Source: Lentilactobacillus senioris DSM 24302 = JCM 17472 (GTDB lineage Bacteria > Bacillota > Bacilli > Lactobacillales > Lactobacillaceae). From it: 64,000 bases of DNA. Shown piece after piece: positions 25,735 through 34,025 of this stretch. The notes under the pieces were generated by a model that saw only the letters and a program-made list of their open reading frames with translations, had not been told where the DNA came from and ran no database searches. Each line of letters begins with the position of its first letter. The stretch's first letter is position 1. The stretch is taken from the NCBI RefSeq assembly GCF_001436555.1, contig NZ_AYZR01000004.1:248001-312000 (forward strand). The letters run 5' to 3'. A program made the translations under genes and the position numbers.

Positions 25735-26184
25735 ATGGCACAACAACAAGAACCAAACAAAAATTTTAAACGAATTTTAGTCGGGGTAGATGATTCAGAA
25801 GACGCACAATTGGCATTTCGCTACGCAATTAGGGAAGCTCGTCAAAATGATGCAACTCTAATCATTACTTCAATTCTTGAAGACGATGACATGAGTGTTT
25901 ACCAGGCTTTAGATAAGAACTTTGTAAAAGATCAACGGCAAAAATTATACGATCACGTTAATGAATATCGTAAACTCGCTTTGCGGGCTGGTGTTAAAAA
26001 CGTGGACATCATCATTTCTGAAGGTGAGGCTGGTGAAACAATCGTTAAGAAAGTAATTCCAGCAGCGGATGCTGATTTACTGGTGATTGGTTCGCTATCC
26101 AAAACGGGTATTCGGAAGTATTTCGGATCACAAGCCTCTTATATGGCTAAGTACGCACCGATTTCGGTGATGGTGGTTAGATAA
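25735..26184 (+). CDS. Universal stress protein UspA family
   Basis: A 149-residue cytosolic stress protein. It has the N-terminal RILVGVDDSEDAQLAFRYA strand-helix and the ATP-binding G-x2-G-x9-G-S-like motif seen as VIGSLSKTGIRKYFGSQASYMA, so it probably binds ATP. Function is not precisely known. Placement behind mntH with a 27-base gap is a common pairing in lactobacilli. GGAGGGGA precedes the ATG. Confidence 0.92.
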   Translation: MAQQQEPNKNFKRILVGVDDSEDAQLAFRYAIREARQNDATLIITSILEDDDMSVYQALDKNFVKDQRQKLYDHVNEYRKLALRAGVKNVDIIISEGEAGETIVKKVIPAADADLLVIGSLSKTGIRKYFGSQASYMAKYAPISVMVVR

Positions 26185-26209
26185 CCCCGTAATTAAAGAT
26201 GAGTTAATA

Positions 26210-26245
26210 AAAAACACTGAAAACATTAGGTTTTCAGTGTTTTTT
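26210..26245. terminator. Bidirectional terminator between usp and arsC
   Basis: AAAAACACTGAAAAC pairs with GTTTTCAGTGTTTTT across a 5-base loop. Confidence 0.9.
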
Positions 26246-26246
26246 A

Positions 26247-26648
26247 TTATGAAAGAGATTGCACTCGTCGTTTAATTTCATCTCTAACTTGACGAAAGAC
26301 TGCCAACTTCTCTGTTGGAGTCCCTTGAGCTTGGGCTGGATCAGCTAAAGGCCAGTGCTGTTTTTGTACGCTGGGAGGAGTCATAGGGCATTTGTCTCGG
26401 GCATCTCCACAGAGCGTTACTACTAGATCACTAGATCGTAAGTAGTCGTTATCGATTAACTTAGAAGTATGGTGCGAAATATCGATACCGTCTTCTTGCA
26501 TTACTTGAACGGCTAAGGGATTTAATCCGTGAGTTTCCACTCCGGCACTTTGAATTTGCCAATCGGCTCCTAGGTATTGACGGGCATAGCCCTCCGCTAT
26601 CTGACTGCGGCAAGAGTTTCCGGTGCATAAAAAATAGACCTGTTTCAT
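26247..26648 (-). CDS. arsC: Arsenate reductase, thioredoxin-coupled (LMW tyrosine phosphatase fold)
   Basis: A 133-residue cytosolic enzyme that reduces arsenate to arsenite. The P-loop CTGNSCRS gives nucleophile Cys8 and Arg14 (CX5R), and the two resolving cysteines Cys80 and Cys87 lie in [10 protein letters not shown]. These are spaced just as Cys10, Cys82 and Cys89 in the staphylococcal enzyme, which favours arsenate reductase over a simple tyrosine phosphatase. No arsR, arsB or acr3 gene lies beside it. GGAGAAC precedes the ATG. Confidence 0.88.
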   Translation of the reverse strand: MKQVYFLCTGNSCRSQIAEGYARQYLGADWQIQSAGVETHGLNPLAVQVMQEDGIDISHHTSKLIDNDYLRSSDLVVTLCGDARDKCPMTPPSVQKQHWPLADPAQAQGTPTEKLAVFRQVRDEIKRRVQSLS

Positions 26649-26870
26649 TAGCGTTCTCCTTGATAGTTTGGTTATAGTGTAGCAGATTAAAAGTTAAAAA
26701 GGCATTTTATTTAAATTGGAAATTCAAATGAATGGATAGACCAATTTTGTGAAAATATAGTTAACCGTAGTTATATTAATTGATATTTACCTAAACCAGT
26801 TTTCGAGCTACCTAACTCTATGCTATACTAGATCATATTGGAAAAAACGAATGGAGAATGGAGATTGAAA

Positions 26871-27785
26871 ATGCAAACTAATCATAATTTAAGTAGCTCT
26901 TCCCAAGTTACCCGTGGGATTTTATGGGCGCTACTAGCTTCTATCATGTGGGGTGTTTCAGGAACCGTCTTGCAAGTGATTTCTCAAGGCGAAAATATTC
27001 CAGCTGGCTGGTACTTATCAGTTCGAACATTAGGAGCCGGAGTAATTTTAATTGTTATTAGTGCTTTTATGTACGGTAAGAAAATTTTTGCCGTGTTCGA
27101 ATCTTGGCGCATGGTAGGGTGGTTAGTAGCCTATGCTTTATTAGGATTACTGGCTAACCTGTTAACTTTTTATATGAGTATTCAAACCGGTAATGCATCA
27201 TCATCAACAATTTTGCAATACTTAAGTCCGCTTTTTATTGTGTTAGGTGCGATTGTGATTAAGCATGAAAAGCCTAACATGGCAGAATTGGTTTCCTTTG
27301 TAGTTGCCTTACTTGGGGTTTTCTTGGCCATCACTCATGGTGATATTCATCAATTAGCAATTCCTATGGTTTCCGTTATCTGGGGTGTACTTTCAGGGGT
27401 TACCGCTGCATTTTACATTGTATTACCTAAGCCAATTACTAAATATTATTCCCCAATGATCGTTTTGGGATGGGCCTTTTTAATCGCCAGTTTAGTTCTT
27501 AACATCTTTAACCCATTCTGGGTTAACGTGCCAGAAGTTAGCACCCGGTTAGTATGGTCAATGAGTACGGTAATTGTAGTTGGAACTATCTTGCCATTCT
27601 TGTGTATTTTACATTCCTTAAAATTTGCCCCATCCGCTTCAGTTAGTATTGTGGATGCTGCTCAACCAGTAGTTACCTTCATCTTGAGTCTTTTGTTCTT
27701 AGGTATGAAGTTTAACTGGGTTGAATTTGGCGGCGTGATTTTGGTTATTATCGCCATTTATATCTTACAACGGTTTAGTGATTAG
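26871..27785 (+). CDS. EamA/DMT-superfamily transporter
   Basis: A 304-residue membrane protein with ten predicted helices in two EamA repeats (first SIMWGVSGTVLQVIS, second PMVSVIWGVLSGVTAAFYIVLP). DMT proteins export amino acids, metabolites or drugs; the substrate is unknown. The start at 26871 is preferred since GGAGA lies 6-7 bases upstream; a TTG at 26838 is in frame but has no ribosome binding site. A -10 TATACT sits at 26824-26829 with only a weak -35. The downstream aldehyde dehydrogenase has its own promoter. Confidence 0.88.
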   Translation: MQTNHNLSSSSQVTRGILWALLASIMWGVSGTVLQVISQGENIPAGWYLSVRTLGAGVILIVISAFMYGKKIFAVFESWRMVGWLVAYALLGLLANLLTFYMSIQTGNASSSTILQYLSPLFIVLGAIVIKHEKPNMAELVSFVVALLGVFLAITHGDIHQLAIPMVSVIWGVLSGVTAAFYIVLPKPITKYYSPMIVLGWAFLIASLVLNIFNPFWVNVPEVSTRLVWSMSTVIVVGTILPFLCILHSLKFAPSASVSIVDAAQPVVTFILSLLFLGMKFNWVEFGGVILVIIAIYILQRFSD

Positions 27786-27791
27786 CTGACC

Positions 27792-27943
27792 TTGTGACTC
27801 TTAAATATATGTGCTATTATTACAGTTATGAAAGCGGTTCATTTCATTTTTCATGGAATAGACCAGTTCGTGGCCGGCGGAGGGTTCTCCGTCGGCTTTT
27901 ATTTTTTATTGTTGTTTTTATCACAAATTTAGGAGGCACAACT
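27792..27943 (+). promoter_or_regulatory. Promoter and attenuator-like leader of the aldehyde dehydrogenase gene
   Basis: TTGTGA (27792-27797), 17-base spacer and TATTAT (27815-27820) give a start near 27827. The leader then holds ATGAAA/TTTCAT, a TGG/CCA region, and a strong GC-rich hairpin GCCGGCGGA/TCCGTCGGC (27873-27898) followed by TTTTATTTTTTATT, a terminator placed before AGGAGG and the ATG. TGAAAGCGGTTCA at 27829-27841, right at the expected start site, resembles a cre site one base short. No known riboswitch class was recognised. Confidence 0.6.
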
Positions 27944-29362
27944 ATGGCTTACCAAACAGTTAATCCATATACCAATGAAGTGGTTAAGACCTATCCCAAT
28001 GCTACTACTGATCAAATTAATGCTGCGTTAGCAGTCAGTGATAATTTGTATCATGAATGGCGAAAAAACGATGCAATGGAAAAACGAGCTAAAATTTTAT
28101 TGAATATTGCGGACGAATTTCGGCAACGCAAAAATCAACTAGCTCGGATTGCAGTTACTGATATGGGCAAACTGTATAAAGAAGCCCAAGGCGAAGTAGA
28201 ATTGTGTGCGATGATTGCGGAATATTTTGCTAAGCATGGTGCAGAAATGCTAAAGCCTACTCCAATTCAAACCATTGCTACTGGAGAAGCAGAAGTTCAA
28301 AAGCATGCCACGGGAATCATCATGGCCGTTGAGCCTTGGAACTTCCCTTACTATCAAATCATGCGGGTCTTCGCTCCTAACTTTATGGTGGGGAATCCTA
28401 TGATTTTAAAGGATGCATCTAACACTCCTGGATCCGCCGAAGCATTTGTTAATGCGGTTCAAGAAGCTGGAGCACCTATTGGTAGTTTAACCAACCTATT
28501 CTTAGGTTATGATCAAGTTTCTGAAATTATCGCCGATCCACGGGTTCAAGGAGTAGCGTTAACTGGTTCAGAACGGGGCGGTCGCTCAGTTGCCGTTGCG
28601 GCAGCTGAACACTTGAAGAAAAACACGATGGAATTAGGTGGTATGGATGCCTTTATCGTGTTGGAAGACGCTGATATTGATGAAGTTGCTGAGATTGCCT
28701 GGCGGACCCGTTTGTACAATGCAGGCCAAGTCTGCACTTCATCCAAACGGTTTATCGTAGCGGCTAACTTGTACGATGAATTCTTAAGTCGCCTGAAGGC
28801 TAAGTTTGCTGCAGTGGTTCCTGGTGATCCAATGAAAGCCAGCACTACGTTAGCACCAATGAATTCTAAAAAAGCCAAAGAAAAGTTGCAATCCCAAGTT
28901 GCTGAAGCCATTGCTAATGGCGCTAACGTTTATTACGGCAACGAACCAATTGACTTACCAGGGCAGTTCTTCATGCCAACTATTTTGACTGATATTGATA
29001 AGAACAATCCGGCTTTTAGAACGGAAATGTTTGGTCCGGTAGCCCAAGTTTATAAAGTTAATTCTGAGTCTGAAGCAATTGATTTGGCTAATGATTCTGA
29101 ATTTGGCCTAGGGGGCATTGTTTTTGCTGGTGATGCTGATCACGGTGCCGAAGTTGCTAGTCAAATCGAAACCGGAATGGTGTTTGTAAATAACTTCATG
29201 GCGTCCTTACCTGAATTACCATTTGGGGGCATTAAGAAGTCCGGTTATGGTCGAGAAATGAGTGAATTGGGAATGATGGCATTTGTTAACGAACAGTTGA
29301 TTGTTAAAGCTGATCATCCTGACTTAAGTAACGTTGCTGGGGGCTTAGTTGCTACTGACTAA
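27944..29362 (+). CDS. NAD(P)-dependent aldehyde dehydrogenase (succinate-semialdehyde dehydrogenase-like)
   Basis: A 472-residue cytosolic dehydrogenase. The catalytic Cys264 is in YNAGQVCTSSKR, the general-base Glu in TMELGGMDAFIVLEDADID, and the cofactor region includes EPWNFPYYQIMR and TGSERGGRSVA. Its length and the GabD-like motifs place it near NAD-dependent succinate-semialdehyde dehydrogenases (YneI/Sad type). Lactobacillus genomes often carry this gene, where the true substrate is uncertain. AGGAGG lies 7 bases before the ATG. Expression seems controlled by a leader with a terminator. Confidence 0.9.
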   Translation: MAYQTVNPYTNEVVKTYPNATTDQINAALAVSDNLYHEWRKNDAMEKRAKILLNIADEFRQRKNQLARIAVTDMGKLYKEAQGEVELCAMIAEYFAKHGAEMLKPTPIQTIATGEAEVQKHATGIIMAVEPWNFPYYQIMRVFAPNFMVGNPMILKDASNTPGSAEAFVNAVQEAGAPIGSLTNLFLGYDQVSEIIADPRVQGVALTGSERGGRSVAVAAAEHLKKNTMELGGMDAFIVLEDADIDEVAEIAWRTRLYNAGQVCTSSKRFIVAANLYDEFLSRLKAKFAAVVPGDPMKASTTLAPMNSKKAKEKLQSQVAEAIANGANVYYGNEPIDLPGQFFMPTILTDIDKNNPAFRTEMFGPVAQVYKVNSESEAIDLANDSEFGLGGIVFAGDADHGAEVASQIETGMVFVNNFMASLPELPFGGIKKSGYGREMSELGMMAFVNEQLIVKADHPDLSNVAGGLVATD

Positions 29363-29432
29363 GCTAACTGCTGTTAGTATTAATTGAGCTGTGCTATATT
29401 TCTCCTAGATACTAAATAAGGGGGAAGCTAGT

Positions 29433-30146
29433 ATGAATTACGACTTAAAAGGCGATGTGCCTTTTCCAATAGCTGAAATTCATTTGGGTGCTGGTGATAA
29501 AGTTCAAATTGAAAATGGTTCTATGATTTATTTTAATAGTCAAGTTAGTTTGGACGGTCATTTAAATAGTAATGGTAAAACTGGTTTTAAAGGATTGATG
29601 AGCGCTCTAGGACGGGGAATAACTTCTGGAGAATCGATTTTTATTACTACCGCATCTTCTTCAGCTGATGGTGGTGAAATCGCAATTGCTCCTGGCAATC
29701 CAGGAGTGATTAAGGAATTAGAAGCTAATGATAAACAGCAATGGCGGTTAAACACCGGTGCCTTTTTAGCATCTGACGAAAGTGTTAACTATAATATGAT
29801 TCGGCAAAAAACCAGTGCCGCTTTATTTGGCGATACTGGAGGCTTTTTCATTATGGAAACTAGAGGCACAGGAACTTTATTGGTTAGTGCTTATGGAGAT
29901 CTAATTCCGCTAGACCTTAATGATGTTAACGACTACGCTGTTGATAATGATCATGTTGCTGCTTGGTCCCAAACTTTAGATTATAATATTGAGGCTGCTA
30001 GTGGCTTTATTGGTTTTAAAACTGGCGAGGGTTTAGTAAACCATTTTAGTGGTACGGGTAGAGTTTATGTACAAACTCGAAATTTACAGGCACTTGCTGA
30101 TATTTTAGAACCTTATTTACCAATAGATACCTCATCTTCAGATTAA
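29433..30146 (+). CDS. AIM24/TIGR00266-family protein
   Basis: A 237-residue beta-rich protein of the AIM24 family. Seen are the opening IAEIHLGAGDKVQIENGSMIYF, Gly-rich LMSALGRGITSGESIFITTA, LATDESVNYN-like ASDESVNYN, and the SGTGRVYVQTRNLQAL ending. Members form double beta-sandwich folds; bacterial function is unknown. There is no signal peptide. AGGGGGAAG precedes the ATG. It is a single gene with its own terminator. Confidence 0.88.
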   Translation: MNYDLKGDVPFPIAEIHLGAGDKVQIENGSMIYFNSQVSLDGHLNSNGKTGFKGLMSALGRGITSGESIFITTASSSADGGEIAIAPGNPGVIKELEANDKQQWRLNTGAFLASDESVNYNMIRQKTSAALFGDTGGFFIMETRGTGTLLVSAYGDLIPLDLNDVNDYAVDNDHVAAWSQTLDYNIEAASGFIGFKTGEGLVNHFSGTGRVYVQTRNLQALADILEPYLPIDTSSSD

Positions 30147-30158
30147 AATGGACATACG

Positions 30159-30193
30159 AAAAACACGCCTGCGGGAACAGGCGTGTTTTTTTG
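30159..30193 (+). terminator. Terminator of the AIM24-family gene
   Basis: AAAACACGCCTG pairs with CAGGCGTGTTTT across a 6-base loop, followed by a T-run. Confidence 0.92.
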
Positions 30194-30197
30194 TGGC

Positions 30198-30420
30198 TTA
30201 CGAGTCTACATTATTGGAGTTTACCATGAAGTTTTCTATCTATCTCTTATTCAAGGGGGATGTTTATAAGGGGATAGACTCGTAACCATATTTTCAGCTT
30301 AGTTAGGGGGTATAGCCAATTTCTAATTGACTATGCTGTAAGTATAGAGACAGCAGCTTAAATGGAACTTAAAATTCCACCTAAATTTTTAAAGTTTCAC
30401 TCACTTCATATAAGTAAGCA
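30198..30420. other. Gene-free stretch with several inverted repeats
   Basis: No open frame of interest. TTACGAGTCTA (30198-30208) is perfectly complementary to TAGACTCGTAA (30275-30285). Next come ATAGcCAATT/AATTGaCTAT (30313-30334), GCTGT/ACAGC (30335-30354) and TGGAA/TTCCA (around 30364-30380). I saw no promoter directly ahead of it and no T-run at its end. It may be a structured RNA or protein-binding DNA. Confidence 0.4.
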
Positions 30421-30426
30421 AAAATA

Positions 30427-30454
30427 TTGCTTTTTGAAGATTGTCTGCTAAGAT
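30427..30454 (+). promoter_or_regulatory. Promoter of msrB-msrA
   Basis: TTGCTT (30427-30432), a 16-base spacer and TAAGAT (30449-30454), 45 bases before the msrB start. Confidence 0.5.
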
Positions 30455-30498
30455 AGTAGGTTAACTACGGAGTTAGATTTAAGCTGGAGGGTAAGAAA

Positions 30499-30945
30499 AT
30501 GACAACTAAACCAGATTTTGCAGTACAAAAAGCCAAATTAACTAAGTTGCAGCGGGAAGTAACCCAAAATGCGGCAACTGAAGCCCCGTTTACTGGTGAA
30601 TACGATAATTTCTATCAAGATGGAATTTATGTCGATGTAGTAAGTGGCGAACCGTTATTTTCTTCGTTAGATAAGTATGACGCGGGATGTGGGTGGCCAT
30701 CATTTACCAAGCCGATTACTCCTTTGACTGAAAATACGGATACTAGCTACGGGATGGTTCGCACGGAAGTTAAGAGTCAGCAAGCTGATTCCCATTTGGG
30801 CCATGTTTTTCCTGATGGTCCTCAGGATAAGGGCGGGCTGCGTTACTGCATTAACTCAGCAGCATTACGATTTATTCCGGTAGCAGAGCTCAAAGAACAG
30901 GGTTACGGTCAGTATCTGGCATTGTTTAATAAGGAGGAAGCGTAA
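30499..30945 (+). CDS. msrB: Peptide methionine-(R)-S-oxide reductase
   Basis: A 148-residue repair enzyme that reduces the R form of methionine sulfoxide in proteins. The family blocks [21 protein letters not shown] and [11 protein letters not shown] are intact; Cys117 in RYCINS is the catalytic residue. The two zinc CxxC motifs of some MsrB proteins are not seen, so this is a zinc-free type. GGAGGG precedes the ATG. It is the first gene of a two-gene operon with msrA, whose ATG follows directly after the msrB stop. Confidence 0.95.
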   Translation: MTTKPDFAVQKAKLTKLQREVTQNAATEAPFTGEYDNFYQDGIYVDVVSGEPLFSSLDKYDAGCGWPSFTKPITPLTENTDTSYGMVRTEVKSQQADSHLGHVFPDGPQDKGGLRYCINSAALRFIPVAELKEQGYGQYLALFNKEEA

Positions 30946-31467
30946 ATGGCAGCAGATTATGCAATTTTTGCGGGTGGTTGTTTTTGGTGTATGGTTCAGC
31001 CATTCGATCAACAACCGGGAATTCAATCGGTAGTGGCCGGCTACACCGGTGGCCACGTTGCCAATCCTACGTACGAACAGGTGGCATCCCATACTACTGG
31101 GCACACTGAAGCTGTTAAAATTACCTATGATCCAACAGTAATTTCATACCGCCAGTTAGTAGACATTTATTGGCGTCAAACCGATCCGACCGATGCTTCT
31201 GGTCAGTTTCAAGATCGAGGAGATAGCTATCGACCAGTGATTTTCTATCATTCTGATGAACAAAAGCAAGTGGCAGAAGAATCCAAGGCGGCGTTGGCAG
31301 CTAGTGAAAAATTTGAGAAACCAATTGTTACCCAAATTGAGCCTGAAAAGCCTTTTTATGTAGCCGAAGAAGAACACCAAGATTTTTATCGTAAAAACCC
31401 GTTAAGATATAAAATTGAAGAAATGGGTGGACGTGAGCAATTCATTAAACAGAATTGGAATAATTAG
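30946..31467 (+). CDS. msrA: Peptide methionine-(S)-S-oxide reductase
   Basis: A 173-residue enzyme reducing the S form of methionine sulfoxide. The active site GGCFWC holds the nucleophile Cys12, and [15 protein letters not shown] and [11 protein letters not shown] are typical. No C-terminal resolving cysteines are present, so Cys12 and Cys15 probably act with thioredoxin. The ATG touches the msrB TAA, and the ribosome binding site AAGGAGGAAG lies inside msrB, so the two proteins are made together. A strong terminator follows. Confidence 0.95.
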   Translation: MAADYAIFAGGCFWCMVQPFDQQPGIQSVVAGYTGGHVANPTYEQVASHTTGHTEAVKITYDPTVISYRQLVDIYWRQTDPTDASGQFQDRGDSYRPVIFYHSDEQKQVAEESKAALAASEKFEKPIVTQIEPEKPFYVAEEEHQDFYRKNPLRYKIEEMGGREQFIKQNWNN

Positions 31468-31471
31468 CACA

Positions 31472-31501
31472 AAGGAGACAGCTAAACTGTCTCCTTTTTT
31501 G
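31472..31501 (+). terminator. Terminator of msrB-msrA
   Basis: AAAGGAGACAG pairs with CTGTCTCCTTT across a 5-base loop, then a T-run. Confidence 0.9.
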
Positions 31502-31521
31502 ATTTATAAACTAAAATCTAG

Positions 31522-31547
31522 GTTTTCATTTGAAAACTTCATATAAT
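31522..31547 (+). promoter_or_regulatory. -10 element with upstream palindrome before the metallophosphoesterase gene
   Basis: GTTTTCATTTGAAAAC (31522-31537) is a perfect 7+2+7 inverted repeat immediately before TATAAT (31542-31547). It occupies the -35/spacer region, where a repressor would block the promoter. No good -35 is visible. Confidence 0.5.
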
Positions 31548-31581
31548 TAAGTTGGATTTTAATTCTAAAGGGGGAAGCTTT

Positions 31582-33141
31582 ATGGACAGTAAGAACAACT
31601 CAATTCGTGATTTTCACGGTAAAGATACTGGAAAGCCCAGCTTGACTAGTGTTAATGATAGAGCGGATTTGAAGGGACACCAATTCGAAACACAGGGTTG
31701 GATCAAATTAATCGGTAAAGGAGTCGATAGTCACAAGACTCCGGATGTATCACTATTAAATATTGAACATCATTATCCTAAAAGTGCAGTTAATAAAATC
31801 TGGTATCAGGGAAAAGTAGTAGCTAATAACCGAATTTGGGCGGTGTTAAGGGATGGTTCGTATTTGCCATTGGGCCCGCTAAGTTCACTGAACGTTTTTC
31901 GCAATCAGGTAACTGTTAGTCCCAAGTATGACTACTTCGAGAGCTTTTCATATGTTCAAGACCAAAATAAGGCTCAGCCCATTGAAGCGGTTTGGCCGTA
32001 CACAGCTACTTCTCATTCTGGCAAAAATGATGTTAACGGTGACGATAGTAGCGCTCCAGTAGAAGAAGTGCCATCTCAGGAATTGGTAACGCCTACCGCT
32101 GCGGAATTAGCTAGAATGCAGGCAATTGATAATGAGATTAGTCAAACAGCGGATGCGGGGACCGTGACGATTGCATTTATCGCGGATACTCACATTGATA
32201 GCTGGAAAACTCCGGGAACGATGAGAGCACTTCGTGAAATTCAATTAATGAGTTATTACGCCAAAAACTTTGGAGTGGATTTAATGATTCATGGCGGTGA
32301 CGTTAACGATGGCATTCAACCCAAAGAGTATTCTGAATCAGATGTTACCCGAGCAATGGATGCCATGAAGATGGGGCAACGGCCATTCATCGTTTTGCAG
32401 GGCAACCATGACGATAATTCAGGATATTCCCGTGACGTTGCGGGGTATGATCCTAATCAACTTATTACCAATGCTGACGCACAGAATTTACGGGTGGCGG
32501 CATTTGATCAGTGGCTAGATATCCCCACTGGTGACCAAAATCCTAATCAGGCGGTGTTTGGCCGTTATGATATTCCTAATAGTTCGGTAGTCGTTTTAGT
32601 CTTGGATGGTTTTGATATGCCGGATTTACCAAGGGACGAAGAACACTATAATACTTTCCGTCACGGTTACACTCACTACAGTGAGGCCCAGATTAACTGG
32701 TTACAACAGACTTTGGCAGAAATTGATGATGATAAAACAATAGTAATTTTTGACCACATCACCGTTAACGGAATTGATCCCAATCTTTGGCATGCTGGCG
32801 GACGGTTTGAAAATAATACCGGTAAAGCTGCTGGGACAGCTGCGCAAGAAAGTCATGCAATTTATCAAGCTATTGTGGATCACCAAGCTCAACACCACAA
32901 CGTAGCGGGATTTTTAGCTGGTCATACTCATATGGACGATGCGGCCTTCAGCGGCGATGTGCAGTTTGCAACCGTAACGTGCGGCCTTAGTGATCGTGGC
33001 GATGGTAAAACTCAACGCCAAATCGGTAAATTAAACGAAAGTGCCTTTGAGATTATCCAAATCAATCCAGTAACTAGGTCGTTGACTCAACATCGGTTAG
33101 GCTTTCAAGGCTCTAATTTTAAAAAACAGTGGCAATTTTAA
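31582..33141 (+). CDS. Cytosolic metallophosphoesterase with an N-terminal domain of unknown type
   Basis: A 519-residue protein. The C-terminal two thirds is a calcineurin-like phosphoesterase with all five metal motifs: DTH (Asp202, His204), GGDVND, GNHDD, FDHI and GHTHMDD. The first 190 residues form a separate, unrecognised domain rich in aromatic residues and ending in a Pro/Ser/Glu linker. No signal peptide or anchor is visible, so it seems cytosolic although many relatives are secreted. The true substrate (nucleotide, phospholipid or phosphoprotein) cannot be told. The start is fixed by AAAGGGGGAAG before the ATG at 31582. Confidence 0.85.
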   Translation: MDSKNNSIRDFHGKDTGKPSLTSVNDRADLKGHQFETQGWIKLIGKGVDSHKTPDVSLLNIEHHYPKSAVNKIWYQGKVVANNRIWAVLRDGSYLPLGPLSSLNVFRNQVTVSPKYDYFESFSYVQDQNKAQPIEAVWPYTATSHSGKNDVNGDDSSAPVEEVPSQELVTPTAAELARMQAIDNEISQTADAGTVTIAFIADTHIDSWKTPGTMRALREIQLMSYYAKNFGVDLMIHGGDVNDGIQPKEYSESDVTRAMDAMKMGQRPFIVLQGNHDDNSGYSRDVAGYDPNQLITNADAQNLRVAAFDQWLDIPTGDQNPNQAVFGRYDIPNSSVVVLVLDGFDMPDLPRDEEHYNTFRHGYTHYSEAQINWLQQTLAEIDDDKTIVIFDHITVNGIDPNLWHAGGRFENNTGKAAGTAAQESHAIYQAIVDHQAQHHNVAGFLAGHTHMDDAAFSGDVQFATVTCGLSDRGDGKTQRQIGKLNESAFEIIQINPVTRSLTQHRLGFQGSNFKKQWQF

Positions 33142-33197
33142 TTTGGCGAATAATCTGGTATGCTAGAACTCCGATTCTAATTTAGGAGGCTTACTAG

Positions 33198-33833
33198 ATG
33201 AAGTTTGCAAAAGTAGTACCAGAAAGTTTGACGGCCGGCACCTTCGCCGAAGTTTACGATGATATAGATTCCATGTTGCGCGGCAAAGTAGTGCAAAATG
33301 AAAATGCAGAAAAACAACGAATTACCCACGCTATCATTGAAACGGCGGTGTTTGAACGGGTTAAATTCACTAAAAGTAAGTTAGCTAAGTTAGAATTAAC
33401 CGATGTTATTTTTAAAAACTGTGATTTTTCTAATTGTGACTTAACCAATGCCACTCTATATCGTGTAGAGTTCTATGATTGTAAGTTAGTGGGGGCTAAC
33501 CTAGAAGGAGCGTACCTGAGTCAGGTGTTGTTTGACCACTGCTTATTGGATCTAGCCGGCTTGAATAAGTTAGACGTACGCAAAACGCAATTCGTTAGTT
33601 GTAATCTTAAAGATGCTAACTTCAGTGATAATAATTTGCGGGAAACAGAGTTGGTGGACTGCGATATTAATAATTTAATGTTGTATGATACTAGCCTGAA
33701 AAACCTCGACCTTAGCTCCTGTCGGTTTGCGACTTTGGAACTAGAATCGAAAACTTTACGGGGGTTGACAGTGACCGAAGAGCAAGCCGCTATGCTGGCT
33801 AATAGCTATTTAGGGGTTCGAATTAAATATTAG
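33198..33833 (+). CDS. Pentapeptide-repeat protein
   Basis: A 211-residue protein with an uninterrupted set of pentapeptide repeats of the A(D/N)LxX kind (FKNCDFSNCDLTNATLYRVE, DCKLVGANLEGAYLSQVLF, CNLKDANFSDNNLRETELVD), which fold into a right-handed four-sided helix. Qnr-type proteins of this shape mimic DNA and shield gyrase from quinolones, but sequence alone cannot assign that role. AGGAGG precedes the ATG. It is a single gene with its own terminator, 56 bases after the phosphoesterase gene and possibly in its transcript. Confidence 0.88.
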   Translation: MKFAKVVPESLTAGTFAEVYDDIDSMLRGKVVQNENAEKQRITHAIIETAVFERVKFTKSKLAKLELTDVIFKNCDFSNCDLTNATLYRVEFYDCKLVGANLEGAYLSQVLFDHCLLDLAGLNKLDVRKTQFVSCNLKDANFSDNNLRETELVDCDINNLMLYDTSLKNLDLSSCRFATLELESKTLRGLTVTEEQAAMLANSYLGVRIKY

Positions 33834-33836
33834 GTA

Positions 33837-33868
33837 TGGCGCTACCCAAATGGGTGGCGTTTTTTTTG
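33837..33868 (+). terminator. Terminator of the pentapeptide-repeat gene
   Basis: GGCGCTACCC pairs with GGGTGGCGTT across a short loop, followed by eight Ts. Confidence 0.85.
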
Positions 33869-33953
33869 TGGAATGAAAATCACCTCGAACTATTATTCCA
33901 TTTAGGATTAGTACTCAAAATTTATCGAACTATTCACACTTCTTTTTCATAAC

Positions 33954-33995
33954 TTGATCCACATCAATTTTTTTTCGAACCAAGCCCCCTATACT
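33954..33995 (+). promoter_or_regulatory. FNR/Flp-type box and promoter of the CPG-ATPase operon
   Basis: TTGATCCACATCAA (33954-33967) matches the FNR-type consensus TTGATnnnnATCAA fully. TATACT lies at 33990-33995, so the start of transcription would be near 34002 and the box is centred about -41.5, the usual place for direct activation by a CRP/FNR-family protein. There is no good -35, as expected for an activator-dependent promoter. Confidence 0.8.
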
Positions 33996-34025
33996 GAACT
34001 CATCAACACAAGGGAGGACGTCAAG

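Noticed and set aside
26247-26648. Plain low-molecular-weight protein tyrosine phosphatase
   Set aside because: The extra Cys80 and Cys87 are spaced as in thioredoxin-coupled arsenate reductase.
27873-27905. Hairpin read as only the terminator of the EamA transporter gene
   Set aside because: A good promoter lies between that gene and the hairpin, so the hairpin would also lie in the leader of the next gene; the simple reading stays possible but is not preferred.
27794-27943. In-frame upstream extension of the aldehyde dehydrogenase gene
   Set aside because: It covers the promoter, leader and terminator hairpin and has no ribosome binding site; the ATG at 27944 has a perfect AGGAGG.
33954-34025. 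Upstream extension of the CPG-ATPase gene
   Set aside because: It overlaps the FNR-type box and the -10 element; the ATG at 34026 has GGGAGGACG before it.
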